From Microvirga sp. ACRRW (GTDB taxonomy: Bacteria; Pseudomonadota; Alphaproteobacteria; Rhizobiales; Beijerinckiaceae): a stretch of DNA of 41,265 nucleotides. Every line of letters begins with the position of its first letter. Positions within the stretch are counted from its first letter, which is position 1. The stretch lies in assembly GCF_022346925.1 (NCBI RefSeq), contig NZ_JAKRNJ010000014.1, positions 1 through 41,265 on the forward strand. Reading direction: 5' to 3'. The notes under the pieces were generated by a model. It was not told where the DNA came from, made no database searches, and worked only from the letters and a program-made list of their open reading frames with translations. A program made the position numbers and the translations under genes. Below are positions 34,415-41,265 of the stretch, piece by piece.

Positions 34415-35368
34415 TTAGTGGTGATGATGTTCGCCGGCAGCGGGAGCAGCATCGCCCATGCCGCGCACGGCATATTCGACATCCACTGTTCCGACTTTTT
34501 CGAACACGAGCGTGCCCTTCACGATCTGGCCCTCGGTGAGCGGCGCCTTCAGATCCATGAACATGAGGTGGTAGCCGCCGGGCTTCAACTCGACACTCGC
34601 GCCGGGCTTGATCTCGAGGCCGCCATGCACCGGCTTCATGCGCATGATGTCGTTTTCCATCTTCATCTCATGCACCTCGACGCGCGACGCATTCGGGAAA
34701 GAGCCGCCGATCAGGCGGTCGGTTTCCTTGCCGTTATTGGTGATGCGTAGATAGCCGCCGCCGACCTTCGCGCCACCGGGCGTGGCGCGCGACCAGGGCT
34801 GCTCGATGGTGAGTTCGCCGACCTTCTGTGCTGCGGGTGCGGCGTTCGCTGCGCCTGCGATCTTCACGCCCGGTGCGGGCATGGCGAGCTTGTGCGCGTC
34901 TTCGCCTGCGGCAGGCACCTGCACCCATTCCTCGGCGGCGCCATCGCATTCCTGCACGACGGGGAAATATACCGTCGCACCCGGCTGGAACGCATCGGTG
35001 AATCGCGCCTGGAAGACGAACTCGTCGTAATGGCCGTCGTCGAGCGAACCCGTCCAGACGATGTCGGTCACGCCTTCGGAGACGGTTTCGCCGTGCACCT
35101 TGTAGGTGCGCACGTAAGAGCCCTTCGTGGTCTCGAGCTTCCAGCCCGCCTTCGGCATGGGTTTGACCGCGACGACGCCCTCCGGAATGCGCACGCGCAC
35201 CTTGAGAGTGGGCTTGCCGTCGCAGCCGTGCGGAATGCGCAAGATTCCCTTGTAGGACGTGTTAGGCGTGGCCTGCGCCGTCTCGAAAGAGACGTGGGCG
35301 AAAGCAGGCGTGGAAACGGCGAAGAAAGCGGCTGCGACCAGCGCACCGCGAGAGTGAGACGTAAACAT
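34415..35368 (-). CDS. YcnI (DUF1775) - PCuAC copper chaperone fusion
   Basis: A 317-residue periplasmic copper protein formed by two domains usually encoded separately. After a signal peptide ending PAFA, the mature protein starts with H25, the expected copper ligand of YcnI, and the DUF1775 domain runs to about residue 155. A short Ala-rich linker leads to a PCuAC domain (about 183-305) with H233 in VEVHEM, M244, and H267 and M269 in YHLMFM, the H-x10-M-x22-H-x-M copper site. It ends in a HHHH tail. It probably hands copper to SCO1, encoded 5 nt downstream, for oxidase assembly. Confidence 0.93.
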   Translation of the reverse strand: MFTSHSRGALVAAAFFAVSTPAFAHVSFETAQATPNTSYKGILRIPHGCDGKPTLKVRVRIPEGVVAVKPMPKAGWKLETTKGSYVRTYKVHGETVSEGVTDIVWTGSLDDGHYDEFVFQARFTDAFQPGATVYFPVVQECDGAAEEWVQVPAAGEDAHKLAMPAPGVKIAGAANAAPAAQKVGELTIEQPWSRATPGGAKVGGGYLRITNNGKETDRLIGGSFPNASRVEVHEMKMENDIMRMKPVHGGLEIKPGASVELKPGGYHLMFMDLKAPLTEGQIVKGTLVFEKVGTVDVEYAVRGMGDAAPAAGEHHHH

Positions 35369-35392
35369 TTATGATTCCTGTGAGAGTTCGGG

Positions 35393-35413
35393 TGATTGAT
35401 CAGAAAGCAATCA
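35393..35413. promoter_or_regulatory. Inverted repeat between DUF2946 and YcnI-PCuAC genes
   Basis: TGATTG-N9-CAATCA, perfect 6-bp arms, overlapping the DUF2946 stop and about 25 bp before the next start. It may be an operator or a weak hairpin; no regulator is implied by sequence alone. Confidence 0.3.
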
Positions 35414-35791
35414 GCCGAGGCGCGGAGGCGCGCGCGATCCGACAGGAAGAACGGTGGAGAAGAGACGTGTCGCCGAAGAGACGACAGGCACCTGCACATC
35501 GAGAGTGACGGGCGTCGCCCGCTTCGGCAGGGACGCGGTGGGAACGGGTCCGGCCGCGCCCGTGCCATGACAGCTCAAGATGCAGCAGAGCCCGTTATGG
35601 GCCTTGGCGGGATCGTGATCGGGCAGGCTCTGGCCGTCCTGCAAGCAGAGGATGCCTTGTGGTCCCGCCGCTTCGGCGGCATGCGCAGCCCCGCTGAGCG
35701 AGACAAGAACCATCTGCAGCACGAGCGCATAGGCCACCAGCGCCGTGAGAACGGCGCGCTTCCAACCGGTGGTGATACCCTTGCGCGTCAT
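35411..35791 (-). CDS. DUF2946-like exported cysteine protein
   Basis: A 126-residue exported protein at the head of the copper operon. It has an N-terminal hydrophobic segment (about residues 14-36, ending AHA) and a mature part with CLQDGQ, then GLCCILSCHG, that is cysteines and a His in a cluster that could bind copper. This order, hydrophobic leader and CxxC-type cluster fit DUF2946 proteins found next to YcnI genes. The ATG at 35791 (MTRKGITTG) is preferred; a TTG 12 codons upstream is possible. The next gene is 42 nt downstream. Confidence 0.75.
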   Translation of the reverse strand: MTRKGITTGWKRAVLTALVAYALVLQMVLVSLSGAAHAAEAAGPQGILCLQDGQSLPDHDPAKAHNGLCCILSCHGTGAAGPVPTASLPKRATPVTLDVQVPVVSSATRLFSTVLPVGSRAPPRLG

Positions 35792-35849
35792 GGCCGGGAC
35801 ACTGGTCTTTTCACGTGGCCCCGTCAACAGCGCAGAAGAAGCGACAGGG

Positions 35850-35865
35850 TTAATAGGCCCTTAAC
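35850..35865. promoter_or_regulatory. CtrA-type box upstream of ftsK
   Basis: TTAA-TAGGCCC-TTAAC, a perfect match to the CtrA consensus. It lies 26 bp before the ftsK start, and also between ftsK and the divergent copper operon. It could couple ftsK expression to the cell cycle. Confidence 0.5.
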
Positions 35866-35891
35866 CCGCGCCCTCTAGGATCGGAGCAAGA

Positions 35892-38516
35892 TTGTCTCGT
35901 TTATTCGGTTTTCAGAGTGGTTTGATGCGTACGGCCCGCCGTTCCTCCTCTTCCGCCTATGACGGCCTTTTCAGCGCCTTGCGGGCCTTCATCGCCCGCA
36001 GGACGCAGGAATTGACGGGCCTGTGCCTTGTCGCCGTCTCCGGCGCGGTGGCGGTGGCGCTCGCCACCTGGTCGGTGGACGACCCGAGCCTCAACAACGC
36101 CACCGACATTCCTGTCCGCAACCTGCTCGGCTGGCCCGGCGCCATCGTGGCCGACCTGCTGATGCAGCTCTTGGGCCTTGGCGCCATCGCGGCCGTCCTG
36201 CCGCTGGCGCTGTGGGGCTGGCGCCTCATGAAATCGGGCGAGCTCGGCCGCCTGCAGCTGCGATTCGCGCTCTGGGTCATGGGCGCGGGCGCCGCCACCG
36301 CGTTGGCCAGCGCCATGCCCGCCACCGACCGCTGGCCCCTGCCGACGGGCCTCGGCGGCGTCGCGGGCGATGCGATCCTCACCGGCGCGAAGGCCATCAC
36401 GGGCCTGTCCAATGGCTCGGCCAGCGCCGTTCTCGGCTTCCTTTTTGCCGGCATCGCGATCTTAAGCCTGACCGCCGCCTGCGGAATCAGCCCGAACGAA
36501 GAGCGCCACTACGAAGAGCCGGAAGAAGAGGCTCCCCGCCCGGTCAAGCGCCGCCAGATCGCCGATCTGGACGATCCCGACGATATCGGCCACGACGAGC
36601 CCGGCTGGGGCATCGTCTCGTTGGGCGCGCTCGCCCATGGCGTCATGAGCCTTCGCGCCAGCGCGCGCCGCTGGAGCGAGAGACGAAACGCACCGGACGA
36701 GGACGAGGATTATGAGGCCGCGCCGCAGCCGCGCCGCGGCAAACGCGATGGCACCACCATGCGCCGCGAGCCCATGCTCGATGCACCGCCTCCCCGCGCT
36801 TCGCGGACGGCGCCCGCGCATGCCTACGACGATGAGGACGAGACCTATGACGATGAGCCCATGGCCCAGCCGGTGCCCCGCGCAGCCATGCGGCCCGAGC
36901 CCGTCTCGGCGCGCGTCGGACCAGCACCCACCGCGCCGAAGCCCGGCAAGCGCATGGCCCGCGAGGCGCAGCCCTCGCTGCTCGACGAAGAAAACTACCA
37001 GCTGCCGCAGCTGAACCTGCTCGCGGAGCCAAAGAAGTCATCCGCTCCGCTGATCTCGGCGGAAGCGCTGGAGCAGAACGCCAATCTGCTGGAAGGCACG
37101 CTGGAGGATTTCGGCGTGCGTGGCGCGATCACGAAAGTGAGCCCCGGTCCTGTAGTGACGCTGTATGAGCTTGAGCCTGCGCCTGGGACGAAGTCGTCGC
37201 GGGTGATCTCCTTGGCTGATGACATCGCCCGCTCGATGAGCGCGGTCTCGGCCCGCGTCGCCGTGGTCCAGGGCCGCAACGCCATCGGCATCGAGCTGCC
37301 CAACCACAAGCGCGAGACCGTGTATCTCCGCGAACTGCTCGCCTCCCAGGACTTCGAGACCTCGAAGCAGAAGCTCGCGCTCTGCCTCGGCAAGACCATC
37401 GGCGGCGAGCCCGTCATCGCCGATCTCGCCCGCATGCCGCACCTGCTCGTCGCCGGCACCACCGGCTCGGGCAAGTCGGTGGCGATCAACACCATGATCC
37501 TGTCCCTCGTCTACCGGCTCACCCCGGCCGAGTGCCGCCTGATCATGGTCGATCCCAAGATGCTCGAGCTCTCGGTCTATGACGGCATCCCGCATCTGCT
37601 CACCCCGGTGGTCACCGATCCCAAGAAGGCGGTGGTGGCCCTCAAATGGGCGGTGCGCGAGATGGAAGACCGCTACCGCAAGATGTCGAAGCTCGGCGTG
37701 CGCAACATCGACGGCTTCAACGCCCGCGTCTCCGAGGCCAAGGCCCGCGGCGAAACCATCACCCGCACGGTCCAGACCGGCTTCGACCGCGAGACCGGCG
37801 AGGCGATCTATGAAGATGAGGTGATGGATCTCGAGCCGCTGCCGTACATCGTGGTGATCGTCGACGAGATGGCGGATCTCATGATGGTGGCGGGCAAGGA
37901 GATCGAAGGCGCGATCCAGCGCCTGGCGCAGATGGCGCGTGCGGCGGGCATCCACGTGATCCTGGCGACGCAGCGCCCGTCGGTGGACGTGATCACCGGC
38001 ACGATCAAGGCGAACTTCCCGACCCGCATTTCCTTCCAGGTGACCTCGAAGATCGACAGCCGCACCATTCTCGGCGAGATGGGAGCGGAGCAGCTTCTGG
38101 GCCAGGGCGACATGCTGTACATGGCCGGCGGCGGGCGGATCACGCGCGTGCACGGGCCGTTCTGCTCGGACGAGGAGGTCGAGCATGTGGTGGCGCATCT
38201 GAAGCGCCAGGGCCGTCCGCAGTACCTCGAGGCCGTGACGGCGGAGGAGGACGAGGGCGGGGCTTCTGGCGACACGCCGGTGTTCGACCAGGGCGAGTTC
38301 GGGGCTCCCGGAGGCGACCTGTACGACCAGGCGGTGGCGGTGGTGCTGCGCGACAAGAAGGCGTCGACGAGCTACATCCAGCGGCGCTTGCAGATCGGCT
38401 ACAACCGGGCCGCCTCGCTCATGGAGCGCATGGAGCAGGAGGGCATCGTCGGGCCCGCAAACCACGCCGGTAAACGCGAAATCCTCATGGAAAGCCCTCA
38501 CGGGGGAGAGGATTAA
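35892..38516 (+). CDS. ftsK: DNA translocase FtsK
   Basis: Septum-located DNA pump that clears the chromosome terminus and activates XerCD recombination at dif. The 874-residue protein has about four N-terminal membrane segments (residues about 35-205), a Pro/Asp/Glu-rich linker (about 205-370), and the motor: Walker [13 protein letters not shown] (about residue 521), Walker [13 protein letters not shown] (about 653), and the C-terminal gamma winged helix ([12 protein letters not shown] to KREILM, about 805-870) that reads KOPS sites. It starts with TTG, GGAG lying 5 nt upstream; an ATG at 35925 would drop 11 residues. Confidence 0.96.
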   Translation: MSRLFGFQSGLMRTARRSSSSAYDGLFSALRAFIARRTQELTGLCLVAVSGAVAVALATWSVDDPSLNNATDIPVRNLLGWPGAIVADLLMQLLGLGAIAAVLPLALWGWRLMKSGELGRLQLRFALWVMGAGAATALASAMPATDRWPLPTGLGGVAGDAILTGAKAITGLSNGSASAVLGFLFAGIAILSLTAACGISPNEERHYEEPEEEAPRPVKRRQIADLDDPDDIGHDEPGWGIVSLGALAHGVMSLRASARRWSERRNAPDEDEDYEAAPQPRRGKRDGTTMRREPMLDAPPPRASRTAPAHAYDDEDETYDDEPMAQPVPRAAMRPEPVSARVGPAPTAPKPGKRMAREAQPSLLDEENYQLPQLNLLAEPKKSSAPLISAEALEQNANLLEGTLEDFGVRGAITKVSPGPVVTLYELEPAPGTKSSRVISLADDIARSMSAVSARVAVVQGRNAIGIELPNHKRETVYLRELLASQDFETSKQKLALCLGKTIGGEPVIADLARMPHLLVAGTTGSGKSVAINTMILSLVYRLTPAECRLIMVDPKMLELSVYDGIPHLLTPVVTDPKKAVVALKWAVREMEDRYRKMSKLGVRNIDGFNARVSEAKARGETITRTVQTGFDRETGEAIYEDEVMDLEPLPYIVVIVDEMADLMMVAGKEIEGAIQRLAQMARAAGIHVILATQRPSVDVITGTIKANFPTRISFQVTSKIDSRTILGEMGAEQLLGQGDMLYMAGGGRITRVHGPFCSDEEVEHVVAHLKRQGRPQYLEAVTAEEDEGGASGDTPVFDQGEFGAPGGDLYDQAVAVVLRDKKASTSYIQRRLQIGYNRAASLMERMEQEGIVGPANHAGKREILMESPHGGED

Positions 38517-38614
38517 TCCCTATATTAGCGGAACCTTGGCCGCGGCCCTGCGTCATCTTGAATGATGCGGCAAAGCGGAGCTGCGGTCATAGTGGTTCTT
38601 AAAGGAAGGTTGGG

Positions 38615-39556
38615 ATGCGCCCTGTCAGTTTGATCGGTCTTGTGACCGTGGCGTCCGCTCTTGCGGGCCCGCTGACGGCTGCCGCGCAGACGACCCTGCC
38701 CATGGACATGATCCTGCCGCCCAAGCGGCCGATCGCCCAGGGCTTCAACGCGACGGCACCGTCGCTTCCGACATCCAGTTTTCATAACCCATCCTCGCCT
38801 GCTCAAGCCCCTGCGGTGGCCCAACCGGCCAGACCCACCGCCGCTGTCAGGCCGGTGAATGCCGAGCAGCTGCTAGCCGCCACGGCCCCCCTGCCCCCTG
38901 CCCGTCCGGCCACGGCCGAGGCTGCGCCGGTCCCACAGGCGGAGCCCATCGACATCGCGCCGAAACCCATCGTCACCGCCTCCATGGGCCCGGTCGGCCA
39001 GGGTCAGCCCCTGCCGAACAGCGCCATCGTGGAGCGGGCGAATTCCTATTTCACCAATCTCAACACCCTGGTCGCCGACTTCACGCAGGTGGGCGGCGAC
39101 GGGCGGCGGATGGGCGGCACGCTCTATCTCCAGCGTCCCGGCAAGGTTCGTTTCGAATACGATACGCCCTCCAGCCTCGAAGTGGTCGCCGACGGCCGCT
39201 CGGTGGCCGTGCGCGACCGCAAGCTCGCCACGCAGGATCTTTATCTGATCTCGCAGACGCCGCTGAAGTTCCTGCTGCGCGAAAAGGTCAATCTCGGCCA
39301 GGACATCAAGATCACCGGCATCTCGAACGAGCCCAACGCGGTGCGCATCAACCTGGAAGACACCGCGACGCTGGGCGGCACCTCGCGGATAACCCTGTTC
39401 TTCGACCCCGAGATACAGAACCTGAGTCAATGGCGCATTGTGGATGCGCAAGGCTTCCAGACGATGGTGGTGCTGAACCAGGTCCAGAAGGGCCGCCGCA
39501 TCGACCAGGATCTGTTCAAGATCCAGTACGAAGAGATCCGCGGCGACCACAAGTAG
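38615..39556 (+). CDS. LolA-like outer-membrane lipoprotein carrier protein
   Basis: A 313-residue periplasmic protein with a signal peptide (about residues 1-24), a long Pro/Ala-rich spacer (about 25-135) and a LolA-type domain (about 140-310). Signatures are YFTNLNTLVADFTQVGGDGRRMGGTLYLQRPGKVRFEYD, then SQTPLKFLLRE and a beta-rich C-terminal half (ITLFFDPEIQNLSQWRIVDAQG). LolA carries lipoproteins across the periplasm to the outer membrane. The long spacer is unlike enterobacterial LolA. It follows ftsK in the same direction, as is common. Confidence 0.88.
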   Translation: MRPVSLIGLVTVASALAGPLTAAAQTTLPMDMILPPKRPIAQGFNATAPSLPTSSFHNPSSPAQAPAVAQPARPTAAVRPVNAEQLLAATAPLPPARPATAEAAPVPQAEPIDIAPKPIVTASMGPVGQGQPLPNSAIVERANSYFTNLNTLVADFTQVGGDGRRMGGTLYLQRPGKVRFEYDTPSSLEVVADGRSVAVRDRKLATQDLYLISQTPLKFLLREKVNLGQDIKITGISNEPNAVRINLEDTATLGGTSRITLFFDPEIQNLSQWRIVDAQGFQTMVVLNQVQKGRRIDQDLFKIQYEEIRGDHK

Positions 39557-39627
39557 CCCTTCCCATCCGCCCTGCCCTTCCCTCCGGCGAGAATCTGTCG
39601 TAGCCCGGAAGGAATTCTCGAAGGGGC

Positions 39628-40446
39628 ATGTCCGTGAAACTCACCGTCTCCACCTGGAACATCAATTCTGTGCGCCTGCGCATCGATCAGGTCGAACGCT
39701 TCCTGAAGGAACGGCGTCCCGACATTCTGTGCCTGCAGGAAACCAAGTGCCCGAACGACAAGCTGCCGCTCAAGGAGCTGCAGGCTTTCGGCTATCCCTT
39801 CGTCGTCCACATGGGCCAGAAGGGCTATAACGGCGTCGCGATTCTCTCACGCTTCCCGTTCACGGAGACGAGCGTGATGGAGATGTGCGGCCGCCCGGAT
39901 GCGCGCCACATCACGGTGACCCTCGGCCAGGCGAAGGCCGCCACCGGCATCACGATCCATAATTTCTACGTGCCCGCCGGCGGCGATATTCCCGATCCGG
40001 AAGTGAACGAGAAATTCCGCCACAAGCTCGATTTCATGGCCGAGATGCGCTCCTGGGGTTCGAAGTCGAAACCGACGAAGGGCCCTGCGATTCTCGTGGG
40101 CGATCTCAATGTCGCGCCGCTCGAGCACGATGTGTGGAGCCACAAGCAGCTTCTCGACGTGGTGAGCCATACGCCCATCGAGACGCAATTGCTCGAAGAG
40201 CTGCGCCAGGAAGGCGGCTGGACGGACGCCATGCGTCACCTTCGTCCCGAACCGGAAAAGATCTATTCCTGGTGGAGCTATCGCTCGCCCGATTGGGCTG
40301 CCGCCGATAAGGGCCGCAGACTCGACCACATCTGGATTTCGGACGCACTGAAAGGCTCGCTGCGCAACATCGGCGTGACCCGCGACACCCGTGGCTGGGA
40401 ACGCCCCTCCGACCACGCGCCGGTGACGATGGAACTGGAATTGTAA
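39628..40446 (+). CDS. xth: Exodeoxyribonuclease III
   Basis: Base-excision-repair AP endonuclease and 3'-5' exonuclease of the Xth family. The 272-residue protein has STWNINSVRLRIDQ, the catalytic Glu in LCLQETK, GYNGVAILSRFP, the Asp and Asn of the active site in VGDLNVAPLEHDVWS, and the C-terminal LDHIWISD and PSDHAPV with the catalytic Asp-His pair. It is the last complete gene of the ftsK-lolA-xth series. Confidence 0.96.
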   Translation: MSVKLTVSTWNINSVRLRIDQVERFLKERRPDILCLQETKCPNDKLPLKELQAFGYPFVVHMGQKGYNGVAILSRFPFTETSVMEMCGRPDARHITVTLGQAKAATGITIHNFYVPAGGDIPDPEVNEKFRHKLDFMAEMRSWGSKSKPTKGPAILVGDLNVAPLEHDVWSHKQLLDVVSHTPIETQLLEELRQEGGWTDAMRHLRPEPEKIYSWWSYRSPDWAAADKGRRLDHIWISDALKGSLRNIGVTRDTRGWERPSDHAPVTMELEL

Positions 40447-40571
40447 TCGCTCGCGCGAGTTCCCCGCCTGAGACTATCATCCTCTACGCGCTGCCCCCGC
40501 AAGCCAGGCGCAAGCCAAGCTCTGTAGAACGCGAATACTATTCCGGAAGACCATGTCTCGGGGGCAATTGG

Positions 40572-41265
40572 ATGGTTCTCAAACTGCGTTCAATCAAAAC
40601 CCGCGTCCTGCTGCTGGCAGGCGCGGGCTTCATCGGGGCCTGCACGATCCTGACATTCGCGGGCGCGCAGATCATGATGAGCAAAGGCCGGGATGAGGCC
40701 ATCGTCACGGCAAATTCGCTGCTCAACCAGTACAAGGATTACGTCCACGGTGAGATCGACCGTGCGGTCGCTGCCGCAACCGTCACGAAATCCACCGCTG
40801 AGGCCATCGCCTATGACTACAAGGTGGAGCGCGGAGAGCTTGCGGAGATTCTGGCACTCACCGTCGAGAGCCAGCCCAATCTCATCGGCATGGCGCTCGC
40901 TTTCGAGCCGGATGCTCTCGACAGGCGCGACAAGGAATATCTGGCCGATACCTACTCGGATGCGACAGGCCGCTTCGCGCCTTACTTCTTCTGGACGAAG
41001 GAAGGCAAAGTCTCCGTCGAGCCTCTCAACATGAAGGGCGCCGAGGGTTGGTACGACAAGCCCTTGCGCGAGAACCGCAACCAGATCACGCCGGCCTATC
41101 TCTACCCAGTCAATGGCGAGGAAGTGCTGATGTCCACCGTCAGCATCGTCATCCGCCGCGACAAGGCGCCGATCGGCATCATTACCGCAGATATCGGCCT
41201 GAAGAAGATCTCCGACGAGATCGGAAGCCTGAAGCCCTTCGGAGAAGGCTCGGTCAGCCTCGTGG
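40572..41265 (+). CDS. Double-Cache sensor protein, probable chemoreceptor (partial)
   Basis: The gene starts at ATG 40572 and runs off the right edge; 231 residues are visible. It begins MVLKLRSIKTRVLLLAGAGF, with a membrane segment at about residues 13-32, followed by a periplasmic helix and a dCache-type ligand domain. Family markers are PNLIGMALAFEPDALD, GWYDKPLRENRNQITPAYLYPVNGEEVLMSTV and IGIITADIGLKKI. This region senses small ligands in methyl-accepting chemotaxis proteins and some histidine kinases or cyclases; the output domain lies outside the window, so the class is inferred. Confidence 0.8.
   Translation, partial: MVLKLRSIKTRVLLLAGAGFIGACTILTFAGAQIMMSKGRDEAIVTANSLLNQYKDYVHGEIDRAVAAATVTKSTAEAIAYDYKVERGELAEILALTVESQPNLIGMALAFEPDALDRRDKEYLADTYSDATGRFAPYFFWTKEGKVSVEPLNMKGAEGWYDKPLRENRNQITPAYLYPVNGEEVLMSTVSIVIRRDKAPIGIITADIGLKKISDEIGSLKPFGEGSVSLV

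Overview
The window looks like chromosomal DNA from a GC-rich alphaproteobacterium of the Hyphomicrobiales, most like Methylobacteriaceae or a relative (Microvirga/Methylobacterium type). This rests on gene order (ffh - chorismate mutase - rpsP; dapF - mtaB; ftsY overlapping ispZ; ccmC-D-G), on CtrA-type TTAA-N7-TTAA sites, and on several families of palindromic intergenic repeats. Most of it is core housekeeping DNA. No rRNA, tRNA, CRISPR array, phage gene or transposase was recognised.

Layout. 1-2888 (minus): a five-gene SRP/translation operon: a YHS-like protein, ffh, chorismate mutase, a small unknown protein and rpsP. 3237-4797 (plus): an unknown secreted protein and a Tat-exported metallo-beta-lactamase-fold hydrolase. 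4739-6213 (minus): a HAD phosphatase and an exported GyrI-like protein. 6396-8536 (plus): dapF and mtaB. 8602-9450 (minus): a pseudouridine synthase carrying an in-frame palindromic repeat. 9514-11432 (plus): ftsY and ispZ. 11429-12769 (minus): a membrane class III cyclase. 12875-13363 (plus): a YaiI/DUF188 protein. 13329-17908: cytochrome c maturation genes (ccmA, ccmB, GNAT, then ccmC, ccmD, ccmG), split by a plus-strand M23 peptidase. 18105-20810 (plus): acnA.

20919-29017 is the accessory part. Three minus-strand RTX calcium-binding proteins, presumably type I secreted, are interleaved with a GNAT acetyltransferase and ppa. No type I secretion genes are in the window. The three share a C-terminal module but have different N-terminal halves: cadherin-like repeats, a predicted seven-bladed propeller, and a beta-helix-like region. 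A short AT-rich element lies upstream of all three.

29264-31542 holds a UbiH-type monooxygenase and a divergent acyl-CoA thioesterase II. 31643-33463 is a sigma-54-driven glnK-amtB operon. 33658-35791 (minus) is a copper-delivery operon for cytochrome oxidase assembly (DUF2946, a YcnI-PCuAC fusion, SCO1) ending in an unannotated 46-residue membrane peptide. 35892-40446 (plus) holds ftsK, a lolA-like gene and exonuclease III. A double-Cache sensor gene runs off the right edge.

Most notable: (1) a 138-bp palindromic repeat read in frame as 46 residues inside a pseudouridine synthase whose C-terminus is also repeat-derived; (2) the element shared upstream of the three RTX genes; (3) the small gene 2 bp after SCO1; (4) perfect CtrA-type boxes upstream of ftsK and of a GNAT gene; (5) an Irr-like half-palindrome between ccmA and acnA.
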